64,000 nt of DNA from Ferruginibacter sp. (GTDB lineage Bacteria > Bacteroidota > Bacteroidia > Chitinophagales > Chitinophagaceae), in NCBI GenBank assembly GCA_025963635.1, contig JAOQAK010000073.1:1-64000 (forward strand). Direction: 5' to 3'. Below the pieces are notes generated by a model that ran no database searches, had not been told where the DNA came from, and saw nothing but the letters and a program-made list of their open reading frames with translations. Below, piece after piece: positions 42,701-52,624 of the stretch (positions are counted from its first letter, which is position 1; each line of letters opens with the position of its first letter). Position numbers and translations under genes: made by a program.

Positions 42701-43132
42701 TTAATCGTTTTTAGGTAGATGTACGATGGAATTCCAGAAATGTTCAATTTTTTGAACTACTTCGAAAAACTTATCCAGATCAACAGGCTTTGATATATAA
42801 CAGTTTGCATGATTTTTATAAGATGCTAAAACGTCTTTCTCAGAGGTGGACGTGGTAAGCATGATCACCGGGATCGTCTTCAGTTGTTCGTTCTTTTTTA
42901 TATAACTCAGTACCTCAAAACCGTCTATACGGGGAAGGTTGATATCAAGCAAAATGAGATCAGGTCGCTTTGCCTTATAGTTTATATCCTCTTTATTTAG
43001 GAACTTAATTGCCTGTTCACCATCCCGTACAATTGAAACTTCATGGTTTACACCCCCCATATTGAGGGCTTCCCTTGTTAAAATAATATCTCCCTCGTTA
43101 TCTTCTACCAGTAAAATGTGAATAGGACTCAT
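42701..43132 (-). CDS. CheY-like response regulator (Rcp1 type)
   Basis: The 143-residue stand-alone receiver has acidic pocket LLVEDNEGDIILT, phosphoacceptor Asp in PDLILLDINLPRIDGFEVL, conserved Thr in MLTTS and Lys in YISKPVDLDKF. The NEGD and PRIDG features are of the Rcp1 subgroup that partners phytochrome-like and multi-PAS kinases. Its position between the 1540-residue kinase and the receiver-PAS-kinase suggests it carries the phosphoryl group between them. There is no output domain. Confidence 0.95.
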   Translation of the reverse strand: MSPIHILLVEDNEGDIILTREALNMGGVNHEVSIVRDGEQAIKFLNKEDINYKAKRPDLILLDINLPRIDGFEVLSYIKKNEQLKTIPVIMLTTSTSEKDVLASYKNHANCYISKPVDLDKFFEVVQKIEHFWNSIVHLPKND

Positions 43133-43237
43133 TACTAATTACAATGGTTTTTAAGGATACGGTGATTTGATGGGTGAATTGATGGAGATTTTTCGCACCG
43201 GAACATTCTATTCACTCATTACCCCCCTTCCGTTGAC

Positions 43238-46200
43238 TTATTTTTGATTTTTCGGAATTACAAAGATAAACTTACTTCCTTTACCGAACGCCGATTCTAC
43301 CCATATTTTGCCGTTGTGGCGTTCAATGATCTTTTTACAAATGGCGAGGCCAATGCCAGTGCCGCCAAATTCATCTTTGTTGTGAAGACGCTGAAAAATA
43401 ATAAAAATTTTCTCCTGGAATTTTTGATCAATACCAATTCCATTATCCTGTATACTAAAAATCCATTCATTCCCTTCCTCCTTTCCGCTAACAATGATCT
43501 CCGGCTTTTCAGAGCTGCGGTATTTAAGTGCATTGCCTATGAGGTTTTGCATTAACTGGAACATGGCCGACTGGCCGGCGCGGATAACCGGCAAATTGTT
43601 TACAATGATCTCTGCATCAATGGTATGTTTCTCATTTTTAAACACGGTGAGCACGTTTTCCATCAGTACATTCATATTTACCGATTCCCGTTCAACCGAT
43701 CCCATGCCGATCCTTGAATAGTCCAGCAAATCGTTTATGAGTTGCTTCATCCTGTTGGCGCCGTCTACAGAAAAGTTAATGTATTTTCGCGCCGTGTCAT
43801 CCAATTGGTCATTGTATTTCCTTTCCAATAATTGAAGAAAACTACTCACCATCCGAAGCGGTTCCTGCAGATCGTGCGAAGCCACATACGCAAATCGCTC
43901 AAGCTCTCCGTTGGAATACGCCAGTTCCTCCGCTCTTTTTTTCAGGGAAATATTTAGCTCTGAAAGCTTTTGGCCTGCTTTTTTTAATTCGGTGATATCC
44001 TTTGCGAAACAGGCCACACCCGATATCTTGCCGTCTTTACTGATTATGGGCGTAAATGAAACAATGGTATGCCACGGGCTGCGAACCAGCGGGTTATCAA
44101 TAGATTCCTCAATATCAAAGGACTCGCCGACAAGCGCTCTATCGAAAAGCTTATACCATCTTTTCTTTATAGTATTACCAATTCCGGGAAGAACAAGATC
44201 ATCCCCTTCTTTAACAGGCTCACCGGAAATTGCCTGTATCGCATTACTATAGGCCTTGTTCGCCGCTATTATTTTGAAATCTGTATTGATAGACCAGATT
44301 AAATCGGTAGTGGTATTAATTAAAGAATCGAGGTTTTGTTGTATTCTTAAGATACCTTTTACCTGTTCTTTTTCTTTGGTGATATCTTTAGATGCACCGA
44401 TCATCCTTATGGGCTTTCCTTCCTGGTTGCGAATGATGTATCCCTTGTCATGCACATAGGCGTATTCCCCTGTTACCGTTAAAAACCGGTATTCATCTTC
44501 CCAAAAATTTTCAGCAGGGTTCTCAAACAAAGCTTTCCGGTACTTGTTTACCTTTTCCCAATCTTCCGGATGGGCATGTGAATTCCAGAATTCATCAACG
44601 TCTGCAGATTCACATCCGGTATATCCATATAGAGTTTCCAAACGATTACCTGGCCGAATTACTTTATTGGTCACCAGGTCCCAATCCCAAATTGCGTCAT
44701 TGGTTGCCTTCGCCACCATATCATAGCGTTCATTGCTGGTTCTGATACTCTCTTCCGCTTTTTTTCGTACGCTGATATCTTTAAAGTACACTGAGAGACT
44801 ACCATGAGAGGGATAAGCGCTTACTTCCAGCCAAATATTGAGGGGTTCATAAAACTCTTCAAAATGAACAGTTTTATTTTGTTTGACGGCTTCATGGTAT
44901 TCAAAATAAGACAGGGAAGAAACAGCGTCTGCAAATACCTCCCACAAATTTTTTCCGACAATATTGTCACGAGACACTCTCAGGTATTTCTCAGCCATTT
45001 TATTCCAGTAAGTAACGATCCAATTTTTATCAACGGTAAAAAATGCATCGCCGATACTTTCCAGGATAATATCTTTTTCTTCGAAAGCTTCTTTCAGGGC
45101 CTTCTCTGCGGCTTTGCGTTTATTGATGGAGCGAAAGAAGATGGATAACCCGTCATCAGAAGGGTAACAACTTTCTTCGAACCAGTTGCCGGATGCTTCA
45201 TCAAACAATTCAAAAGAAACCCGCTTTCTCGACTTGATGGATGCCTCGATACTTTTAAAAAAAATCCCCGTTTTAAGTAAAGGCAATTTTTCCCAAATAT
45301 TTTCCCCAATATAGGCACCCTGTTGTATGCCGAACAATTTTTCAGTTGCCGAATTGATATAGGTAAAGTTAAAATCCGTATCAAGCGCAAAGAAAAAATC
45401 AGAAATGCTTTCCAGGATACGTTTTCTTTCTTCGTTCAATTTCTTTTTTTCAGTTACATCTTTTGCAACAGCAAAGATGATCCCTTCTTCGGCCAAAGGT
45501 GTTGAGGTCCACGAAAGCCACCTGGTTTCTCCTTTTTTTGTAACATACCGGTTCTCAAAATTTAAAAGAGGAACACCTTTTCCCAGTCCTTTTCTTTTAA
45601 CCTCAGTAATCTCCCGGTCATCAGGATGGGTAAAGTGCGATATCGGTTTTTCAAAGAGTTCCTTCGGACTGTATCCTAAAGTCTTTGAAAAGGATGGATT
45701 TATTTTTTTAAAAAAGCCATCCGTGCCGGCGATCGCCATCAGGTCGGGTGAAAGGCTGAAAAATCTTGCCAACTCATCTTCGGCTCTTTTGCTCTGTACA
45801 TAAGGGCCGAGTTGCTGGCTGATTTGATCAAAGAGATTTTTATAAAGATTGGGATCAATGTCAGTACCGGCTGAATACAAACTGAGCACAGCGATAGCCT
45901 GCCCCCTGAATAATACCGGGATGAACACCACGCTATTTAACTTACTTTCGACCGCAAATTGCTGCGACAGAAAATCAACCTGGTTGGTAATATCATTAAC
46001 ATAAGACACTTCATTTTTGATCCAGGCATTGCCCGTTAACCCTTCACCCCTTTTGATCTTGACCGCTTTATCCAGAACAATTGATTTTTGGATGTGCTCA
46101 CCATTTGTCCATCGTTTGTGTAATAACATGTGCGATGGATCAATATTAACCATCCATGCTTCAGCGTATTGAAAACCCGAGTAAATACCTATGCTTTCGA

Positions 46201-47860
46201 GAATCCTGGTCCATGCCTCGCTAAAGTCCAGCTTAATTAGGAATTGTATAATATTAATAAAGATCTCTTTCTCGGCCTCCTGGCTCTTGCGCTGGGTAAT
46301 GTCCCTGGAAATAGAGATAAAATGCTGAAGCCCGTTGTGTTCAACTTCCATCGGAACCATTGAAAAATTTACCCAGAATGCTTCATTATTCTTCTTGTAA
46401 CTGATTGTTTGAATTTCACAACTCACCTTTTTACCAATCGCTTTTTTAAGAGATACCAATGCTCTTTTGTCGGATTTAGTTCCATGTAACACCCAAGGCG
46501 TTTTTCCGATGGCTTCCGCCTTACTATAACCTGTCATCTTTGTAAATGCATCATTCACATATACAATCGTTGGATCCTGCTCTCCGGCGATGGCCACTTC
46601 GATGATCATCACGCTGTCGTTGGTATTGGTAATTACCGATTCAAAGAGTTTCAATTGCTGCTCTTCCTTTTTATACCTCGTGATGTCTTCTATCTGGGAG
46701 ATAAAATACAACAGTTTCCCATCCGTATCTTTTACCATGGAAACTACCAGCAGCACCCAGATGATCTCTCCATCTTTATGAAAATAGCGCTTCTCCATCT
46801 CGTAACTCTGCCGTTTCCCATCAATCAGTTCGCTTAAAAAGCCAAGATCCTGCAACAGATCTTCGGGATGAGTTATCTGCTGGAAAGTAATTTTCAATAA
46901 CTCTTCCCTGCTGTATCCAACAATTTCACAAACGCTATCATTCACTTCCTTCCAACTTCCGTCTGGCCCAATAAGTGCCATACCGATCGCTGCATGGTCA
47001 AACGCCCCCTTGTAGTACAATTGCTTTTGCTCAAGTTCAAGCAATTGGCTTTCTTTTATTTTTAATTCCAGGTTTGCTGCCGCTAACTTTGCAAGGGCAT
47101 TTTCTAATGCTTGATCATGCTCAATTAGGGTGGCATTGATTTTTTCCAATTTTCCTGTGTTAATTAGGTATTGTCCCTTACCTGCGGGATGCTCTTTTTG
47201 TTGGGCCATTTTATTGACAGCGTTAGCCCTTTGTAGTTTTAAACAATAATCAGCAACGATGCCAGAGATACATTTTCCATCAAAAGATGCACCGCCAGCC
47301 GTAATAGGACACGAATTTAATAGTGATTCAATTTGCACTGAAGAATCTGTTTGTTGAAATATTGCCAGCCCTCCCGAATTTTCAATGGATTTTAAACCCG
47401 CGGCTCCGTCCAATGCATTCTTTGAAAAGATAATACCAATTGCTCCCTTTGTCGATTGAACGGCAATTGATCGCAATAATTGGTCCATTCCATGCAATGC
47501 CCCGTTAATATTCTGCCCGTCACTGATGCAAATCCTGCCATTTTTAACCCAACCGGCGTTTTGTAGTGGCACGATATGCACGCAGTTTTTTTCCAATATT
47601 GCACCATTCACACCAACCTTATGATACAATATGTTGTTTTCTATAAAAAATGGAAGCAGTATTTCTGGAAGGGCATTATAGGAATTTGATGCGATAATGA
47701 TCGCGGCTCCGGCGGATGTGTTTAAAATTTCCAGCAGAAAATCGGGGATGTGTCGTAAATCTTCATTAAAGATGCCAATGGCTATAACAAAGAAAGGCTG
47801 AACTTTTTTTGAACCGGATCTTTGATTTTTCGGGCGCTTTCTAAATTTTTTATAAGGCAT
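43238..47860 (-). CDS. Giant multi-PAS histidine kinase with degenerate CheB-like N-terminal domain
   Basis: Domains in order along 1540 residues: CheB methylesterase-like region (about 20-205), coiled coil (about 225-285), two PAS, one GAF, then five more PAS, HisKA (FAYVASHDLQEPLRMVSSFL) and HATPase_c (QDNGIGIDQKFQEKIFIIFQ, GGTGIGLAICKKII). The CheB-like part retains the block SKNALDGAAGLKSIENSGG with the catalytic-position Asp151. The Ser motif (GASAGG) reads GIFNED and the His motif reads ASNSYN, so it should be inactive as an esterase. No transmembrane segment is seen. It heads a three-gene signalling operon; the stimulus is unknown. Confidence 0.93.
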   Translation of the reverse strand: MPYKKFRKRPKNQRSGSKKVQPFFVIAIGIFNEDLRHIPDFLLEILNTSAGAAIIIASNSYNALPEILLPFFIENNILYHKVGVNGAILEKNCVHIVPLQNAGWVKNGRICISDGQNINGALHGMDQLLRSIAVQSTKGAIGIIFSKNALDGAAGLKSIENSGGLAIFQQTDSSVQIESLLNSCPITAGGASFDGKCISGIVADYCLKLQRANAVNKMAQQKEHPAGKGQYLINTGKLEKINATLIEHDQALENALAKLAAANLELKIKESQLLELEQKQLYYKGAFDHAAIGMALIGPDGSWKEVNDSVCEIVGYSREELLKITFQQITHPEDLLQDLGFLSELIDGKRQSYEMEKRYFHKDGEIIWVLLVVSMVKDTDGKLLYFISQIEDITRYKKEEQQLKLFESVITNTNDSVMIIEVAIAGEQDPTIVYVNDAFTKMTGYSKAEAIGKTPWVLHGTKSDKRALVSLKKAIGKKVSCEIQTISYKKNNEAFWVNFSMVPMEVEHNGLQHFISISRDITQRKSQEAEKEIFINIIQFLIKLDFSEAWTRILESIGIYSGFQYAEAWMVNIDPSHMLLHKRWTNGEHIQKSIVLDKAVKIKRGEGLTGNAWIKNEVSYVNDITNQVDFLSQQFAVESKLNSVVFIPVLFRGQAIAVLSLYSAGTDIDPNLYKNLFDQISQQLGPYVQSKRAEDELARFFSLSPDLMAIAGTDGFFKKINPSFSKTLGYSPKELFEKPISHFTHPDDREITEVKRKGLGKGVPLLNFENRYVTKKGETRWLSWTSTPLAEEGIIFAVAKDVTEKKKLNEERKRILESISDFFFALDTDFNFTYINSATEKLFGIQQGAYIGENIWEKLPLLKTGIFFKSIEASIKSRKRVSFELFDEASGNWFEESCYPSDDGLSIFFRSINKRKAAEKALKEAFEEKDIILESIGDAFFTVDKNWIVTYWNKMAEKYLRVSRDNIVGKNLWEVFADAVSSLSYFEYHEAVKQNKTVHFEEFYEPLNIWLEVSAYPSHGSLSVYFKDISVRKKAEESIRTSNERYDMVAKATNDAIWDWDLVTNKVIRPGNRLETLYGYTGCESADVDEFWNSHAHPEDWEKVNKYRKALFENPAENFWEDEYRFLTVTGEYAYVHDKGYIIRNQEGKPIRMIGASKDITKEKEQVKGILRIQQNLDSLINTTTDLIWSINTDFKIIAANKAYSNAIQAISGEPVKEGDDLVLPGIGNTIKKRWYKLFDRALVGESFDIEESIDNPLVRSPWHTIVSFTPIISKDGKISGVACFAKDITELKKAGQKLSELNISLKKRAEELAYSNGELERFAYVASHDLQEPLRMVSSFLQLLERKYNDQLDDTARKYINFSVDGANRMKQLINDLLDYSRIGMGSVERESVNMNVLMENVLTVFKNEKHTIDAEIIVNNLPVIRAGQSAMFQLMQNLIGNALKYRSSEKPEIIVSGKEEGNEWIFSIQDNGIGIDQKFQEKIFIIFQRLHNKDEFGGTGIGLAICKKIIERHNGKIWVESAFGKGSKFIFVIPKNQK

Positions 47861-48228
47861 TCAACTCGTAGGATTATTAGCTGGAAAGTAATCCCGGTCA
47901 GCAAATCAGATCGGAATAAATAGTTTATCTTTGTTTCTCGTATTAAAAAAAATTTAGGTCAGGGAAATTGACGATTAAATGCATTCTTGCACAGTGACGA
48001 TAGGGCAATACGGGCACAATAGCCGGTGATGAAATTACCTGGTGTAAACGAAAGGATTTTCTTTGTAAGAATTGCCACGTTTTATTCAATATAATTAGAT
48101 TGCCCGCTGTTACAAAGGTCAGAAATACCTTTTATGATTTGATAGGAAATGTTAACCCGCTCGTGTAGGAACTTGTCTACACTTTGTTTACTGATAACTA
48201 TTTAATTTAACCGGAAATAACGTTTTAT
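47861..48228. other. Divergent 368-base signalling intergenic region
   Basis: The region separates the giant kinase operon (leftward) from the NarL-type regulator (rightward). TATCTTTG at 47926-47933 is an exact TAnnTTTG box on the plus strand but would leave a leader of nearly 300 bases. A weaker TAATTTAA lies near 48200. No ORF or clear RNA structure was recognised. Confidence 0.45.
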
Positions 48229-48864
48229 ATGAAAAATTTCTTATTAATTGATGATCACGAAATCGTGCGTTCGGGAGTAAAAAATGTGCTGCAGGAATTA
48301 TTTAAGCCCTGTGAAATATATGAGGCAAATGATGAAAAATCAGCATTAAGTCAGCTTAAAGCCCATGCTTACGATCTTGTAATAATGGATGTTCAAATGC
48401 CCGGTACAGACACGGCGGGTTTAATGGAGTATATAAAAACAAGATATGCCGATACGAGAGTACTTATGTTTTCGATGAGTTCGGAAAATGTATACGCCAA
48501 AAGGTTTTTAAAGGCCGGCGCAATGGGATTTGTTTCAAAAAATTCAGGTTTACTGGAGTTAAAGAAGGCTGTGGAACTGGTTTTAAACAATCGTAAATAC
48601 ATTAGTGAAAATCTTGCCGAACAACTCGCTACGGAGATTGGCTCCGAGCAGCCCAATAATCCTTTTGATAAGTTAAGCGCACGGGAATTTGAAATCGCAA
48701 ACCTGTTGATGACCGGTAAATCCGGCAGCCAGATCTCCGAACTGCTCTCCATCAATTCTTCCACGGTAGGTACACACAAAGCACGCCTGTTTGAAAAACT
48801 GGGTGTAACGAACCTGCCTGAGTTGATTGAAGTGGCGAGAATTTATAAACTGAACTTTGCTTAG
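48229..48864 (+). CDS. NarL/FixJ family response regulator
   Basis: The 211-residue protein has an N-terminal receiver (FLLIDDHEIVRSGVKNVL, phosphoacceptor Asp in YDLVIMDVQMPGTD, Lys in MGFVSKNSG). The C-terminal LuxR-type helix-turn-helix reads KLSAREFEIANLLMTGKSGS, then LSINSSTVGTHKARLFEKLG. This is the usual partner class for HisKA_3 kinases, and the neighbouring kinase at 40862-42697 is of that class. It should bind DNA as a dimer after phosphorylation. Its own divergent promoter region is the intergenic gap to the left. Confidence 0.94.
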   Translation: MKNFLLIDDHEIVRSGVKNVLQELFKPCEIYEANDEKSALSQLKAHAYDLVIMDVQMPGTDTAGLMEYIKTRYADTRVLMFSMSSENVYAKRFLKAGAMGFVSKNSGLLELKKAVELVLNNRKYISENLAEQLATEIGSEQPNNPFDKLSAREFEIANLLMTGKSGSQISELLSINSSTVGTHKARLFEKLGVTNLPELIEVARIYKLNFA

Positions 48865-48930
48865 AGCAAGGTGTTGCTTTACTTAAAAAAGAATTCCAAC
48901 TAACGCAATAGTATATTCAATATTCGCTTC

Positions 48931-49887
48931 ATGTTTATAACGGAAGTAAAACAAGAAAATGGTTTTGATAAGATTGTATTAAAAGATACTTTGTCGAAAA
49001 CATTTGTTGAAATACTTCCTTCCTGTGGAGCTATGCTTCACTCTTTTACGGTTCTACACAACGGCGAATCATTAAACGTAATTGATCACTATGATGACGC
49101 CGCCGATTTCAAAAGCAATGTGACTGACAAAGGTTTTAAAAGTTGTAAACTATCTCCTTTTGCGTGCCGGATTAATAACGCTACGTACCATTTTGCCGGA
49201 ACAGAATATACCATTCAAAAATTTTTACTCAATGAGAGTGCCCTGCACGGTTTACTATATGATGCAGTGTTTACAATATTGGAGCAATATTCTGATGAAG
49301 CGAGTGCAGGTATTACATTAAAATATGCTTATACAGGCACTGATAAAGGTTATCCTTTTCATTACGATTGCCTTGTAGCTTACCATCTTAAAAAAGACAA
49401 CGAGCTTACCGTTATCACTGAAATAATCAATAGAGATAAAGGCCTGATTCCAATCCAGGATGGATGGCATCCCTATTTTCAGCTTGGCGGAAGAATTGAT
49501 GAACTTCACCTCGAATTCCAATCCAAAGAGATGGTGGTTTTGAATGAGGCATTGATTCCTACAGGAGAACTGGTTGCCTACAATGAATTCGGCTCATTAA
49601 AACAAATAGGAGAGGCTTGTTTTGACAATTGCTACACAATGAACTTTGCAGAATGCCAGCCGCTTTGTGTATTAAGGGATATAAAGAAAAACATACAAAT
49701 CGAAATCCGCCCGGATAAACATTATCCCTACCTCCAAATTTATACACCCCTTCACCGCCATAGCCTAGCCATCGAAAACTTAAGCGCAGCACCAGATGCC
49801 TTTAATAATAAAATGGGGCTAATTACACTACAAGCCGGGGAAAATATTATTTTTGCTACCACTTATAAGATCACCCCACTAATTTAA
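48931..49887 (+). CDS. galM: Aldose 1-epimerase family protein
   Basis: The 318-residue beta-sandwich protein of the galactose mutarotase family has FACRINNATYHFAGTEYTI near the start of the substrate pocket and NESALHGLLYD with the conserved His. GYPFHYDCLVAYHLKKDNEL and a catalytic-type His in IQDGWHPYFQLGG follow, and a conserved Glu lies near the C-terminus (LAIENLSAAPDAFNN). It interconverts alpha and beta anomers of galactose or related hexoses. It is 4 bases upstream of galK, supporting a galactose role. Confidence 0.9.
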   Translation: MFITEVKQENGFDKIVLKDTLSKTFVEILPSCGAMLHSFTVLHNGESLNVIDHYDDAADFKSNVTDKGFKSCKLSPFACRINNATYHFAGTEYTIQKFLLNESALHGLLYDAVFTILEQYSDEASAGITLKYAYTGTDKGYPFHYDCLVAYHLKKDNELTVITEIINRDKGLIPIQDGWHPYFQLGGRIDELHLEFQSKEMVVLNEALIPTGELVAYNEFGSLKQIGEACFDNCYTMNFAECQPLCVLRDIKKNIQIEIRPDKHYPYLQIYTPLHRHSLAIENLSAAPDAFNNKMGLITLQAGENIIFATTYKITPLI

Positions 49888-49891
49888 TTGG

Positions 49892-51058
49892 ATGAATACA
49901 GCCATTGCAAGATCCGTTTCTGAAAGCTTTACCCAAAATTTTAACCATCCTCCCCACTTATACTTTTCTCCCGGCCGCATCAATCTTATTGGCGAACATG
50001 TTGATTACAACGATGGATATGTAATGCCGGCAGCTATTAATAAAGGTGTTTATTATGCGGTCGCTGAAAATCACACGGATGACATCTTCTTCTACGCGAT
50101 GGATTTCAACGAACATTTCTCCATCAATATCCACCAAATAAAAAGTAATCAAAGCTGGAAAAATTATGTACTAAGTGTTATAAATGAGTTCCAATTGCTC
50201 GGGAAAAATATCCGGGGGTTCAATTGTGTTTTTGCGGGCGATATCCCCATTGGCTCAGGAATGAGTTCTTCCGCTGCCGTGGAAGGGGGATTGGCATTTG
50301 CACTGAATGAATTTTTTAAAGCCGGGCTCAGCCGGGTAGAACTGGCGCTGCTTTGTCAACGGGCCGAGCACAATTTTCCGAACGTTCAGTGTGGCATTAT
50401 GGACCAGTTCGCCAATATGATGGGAAAGCAGGACTATGTAATCCTGTTAGATTGCAGGAGTATTGAACACGAGTATTTCCCCTTGTTGCTGGCAGGTTTC
50501 AAAATTGTTTTAATCAATACCAAAGTGCATCATTCACTGGCATCGGGCGAATATAATGTACGCAGGCAACGTTGTGAAGAAGGATTAACTATCTTAAAAG
50601 GCCTGCTGCCAATACAGTCGTTCAGGGATATCAAAAATGTTGATGAACTGGAAGTTGGAAGAAAAAGCATGACTGCCGAAGTATACAACTGCTGCCGCTA
50701 TGTAATAGAAGAAATGGGGCGCACCAAAAAAGCTGCTGAGTTGCTGCAAGCTAACGATATTGCCGGCTTTGGTAAGCTGATGTATGCTACGCACGAAGGG
50801 CTAAGTGAACTGTACCGGGTAAGTTGCGATGAACTGGACTTTTTGGTGGAGCAGGCAAAAAAATATCCTGCTGTAATTGGGTCAAGGCTGATGGGAGGTG
50901 GATTTGGCGGATGCACCATTAATATTGTGAAGGAAGAAGGTATCGACCATTTCATCGAAGCAACCACTACGGAATACCAGCAGCGGTTCAATATTATTCC
51001 CGAAGCTTACTTAGTAGAAACTGCGGATGGAACCAGTGAAATAACGCTTACACCCTGA
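49892..51058 (+). CDS. galK: Galactokinase
   Basis: The 388-residue GHMP-family kinase has galactokinase signature PGRINLIGEHVDYNDGYVMP, ATP-binding loop IPIGSGMSSSAAVEGG, the catalytic Asp region CGIMDQFANMMGK and the C-terminal GHMP motif LMGGGFGGCTINIV. It phosphorylates galactose at C1 in the Leloir pathway. GalT and GalE are not in this window. The last 11 bases overlap the end of the convergent NagX-like gene. Confidence 0.95.
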   Translation: MNTAIARSVSESFTQNFNHPPHLYFSPGRINLIGEHVDYNDGYVMPAAINKGVYYAVAENHTDDIFFYAMDFNEHFSINIHQIKSNQSWKNYVLSVINEFQLLGKNIRGFNCVFAGDIPIGSGMSSSAAVEGGLAFALNEFFKAGLSRVELALLCQRAEHNFPNVQCGIMDQFANMMGKQDYVILLDCRSIEHEYFPLLLAGFKIVLINTKVHHSLASGEYNVRRQRCEEGLTILKGLLPIQSFRDIKNVDELEVGRKSMTAEVYNCCRYVIEEMGRTKKAAELLQANDIAGFGKLMYATHEGLSELYRVSCDELDFLVEQAKKYPAVIGSRLMGGGFGGCTINIVKEEGIDHFIEATTTEYQQRFNIIPEAYLVETADGTSEITLTP

Positions 51059-52226
51059 TATAAATTTTCTTTTTGTCAAGCACCCAGGCAAAAAACCACA
51101 TCATCGCTATAAAACAGAGTGCATAAATAAGCGATCCTGCTCTCGGTTCAGCCGGCAAAATTGGTTTGCAGACGTTTTCGTAAAACCAGCCAAATGGAGT
51201 TAAGTAATTTGGTTTGCCCTGTGCACTGATAGTGCCCGGAATTCTGATAAGAGCCAGCAACCTCGGCAACACCCCGCTCATTACAAAAATAAAAAGGGCG
51301 TTTTTCCCAAATACATCAAAGAAGCGGCTCCACCAGCCTTTCCAGCCTTTAAATTCAATAATATAGATCATTACACCCAAAATAAGCATGGCTAATCCAG
51401 TGGTATAAATGGTATAGCTGCTGGTCCATATTTTTTTATTGATGGGGAAAACCATATCCCAGCAATAACCGGCAAATATTAGGACACAGCCGGCCACAAA
51501 CAGCCCGTTTACCATCTCGGCTGTTTTTCCTTTTTGAATGATATAGCTGCCGGCCAGGTACCCAAATATGACCTGCACAATTGCGCAAGGGATACTCATC
51601 AAACCCTCAGGGTCAAAGGAAACGCCCTCGCCTTTGTAGATATGGGCTTCCCCAACCATTTCCAGGTCAATCTTTGTTCCAAACCAGCCTGCCAGGCTAA
51701 AAGGATCTGCCGGGTTGGCCGCCACACACGCAAACCAGTAAGCCAATAATATAAATGCACTTACTACAAAGGCTCCCCGCTGTTTAAAATAATGAGCAAT
51801 CACTGAAGCGAAAAAATAGCAGAGTGCTATTCGCTGCAATACGCCAAATATGCGGACACCTGCTACCTTTCCTTCGCCAGTGATGAAGGACCAGGGCTTA
51901 CCAACGATTTGCCCATCGTCCCATTTAATAAAGGGAAACCAATTCAGGAATATCCCGATAAGAAAAATCAGTAAGGTGCGCCTGATGACTTTTTTCCAAA
52001 AAACGCCTTCACCGGCAGCATCCAATTTTGGCAAAACAAAAGCCATCGCATTACCCACCGCAAATAAAAAGAATGGGAAAACGAGATCAGTGGGGGTAAC
52101 CCCATGCCAGGGGGCATGTTCCAGCGGACCATAAATATGACCCCAACTTCCGGGATTATTTACCAATATCATGAGCGCCACAGTGGCCCCACGAAAAACA
52201 TCGAGTGAGTAGAAGCGTTGGTTCAT
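51048..52226 (-). CDS. Membrane acyltransferase, HGSNAT/NagX-like (DUF5009 type)
   Basis: The 392-residue polytopic protein has about ten hydrophobic helices. The N-terminal block RFYSLDVFRGATVALMILVN and PWHGVTPTDLVFPFFLFAVG carry the conserved Asp and His of the heparan-alpha-glucosaminide N-acetyltransferase superfamily. The block VFGKNALFIFVMSG is also typical. Members transfer acetyl groups across the membrane to amino sugars, and bacterial NagX is linked to amino-sugar uptake. It is transcribed convergently with galK and overlaps it by 11 bases. Confidence 0.88.
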   Translation of the reverse strand: MNQRFYSLDVFRGATVALMILVNNPGSWGHIYGPLEHAPWHGVTPTDLVFPFFLFAVGNAMAFVLPKLDAAGEGVFWKKVIRRTLLIFLIGIFLNWFPFIKWDDGQIVGKPWSFITGEGKVAGVRIFGVLQRIALCYFFASVIAHYFKQRGAFVVSAFILLAYWFACVAANPADPFSLAGWFGTKIDLEMVGEAHIYKGEGVSFDPEGLMSIPCAIVQVIFGYLAGSYIIQKGKTAEMVNGLFVAGCVLIFAGYCWDMVFPINKKIWTSSYTIYTTGLAMLILGVMIYIIEFKGWKGWWSRFFDVFGKNALFIFVMSGVLPRLLALIRIPGTISAQGKPNYLTPFGWFYENVCKPILPAEPRAGSLIYALCFIAMMWFFAWVLDKKKIYIRV

Positions 52227-52624
52227 GGAAAGCAGGTTTTTCTAAAAGATTAGAAAGGTAATTAAATTCTTTGGGCATTGTAAAAATCCCCCCAGATTCT
52301 GTAAAATTCCTGGTGGCGGCTAAATCTCGAAAAAGGATACCCCTGAAGATGCATATTTTATAGCCGCCGTAGAAAATAAACAAGTAATTTTGCGCCCAAA
52401 TAGGGTATTAAAAAGCCTATTTGAAAGTTGAAAACATAATTTGCCATTTTGATCTGAAAGTTTTCGGGGCGGTACAGCAAACCGGGCATTTTGGTGGAAA
52501 TTTGTTGTATAACGTGCGCTTTTTTTATTTCGTCCTGATTATTAACTCTTCTTCACTTGTGACTGAGATTGGCGAAGCCGTGACTTATTTTTGGACCTAT
52601 CACACAAACTACCGTTGCTATCAT
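52227..52624. other. 398-base leader region of the polysaccharide cluster
   Basis: This gap sits between the divergently transcribed acyltransferase and rfbF. Two exact TAnnTTTG boxes are present on the plus strand, TAATTTTG at 52385-52392 and TATTTTTG at 52586-52593, so a long-leader and a short-leader start are both possible. Open frame upstream of the rfbF ATG is not family-like and was not used for the start. Confidence 0.5.
52586..52593 (+). promoter_or_regulatory. -7 promoter box of the polysaccharide cluster
   Basis: TATTTTTG fits TAnnTTTG exactly, 32 bases before the rfbF start codon. No TTG -33 element is at ideal spacing. Confidence 0.45.

Noticed and set aside
43244-45803. Several plus-strand open frames opposite the giant kinase
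   Set aside because: They are antisense to a continuous, well-conserved multi-domain coding region and resemble no known proteins.
48866-48880. AGCAA/TTGCT hairpin followed by T residues as a terminator of the NarL-type regulator
   Set aside because: Only a 5-bp stem with a 4-base loop and a short T run; too weak to support.
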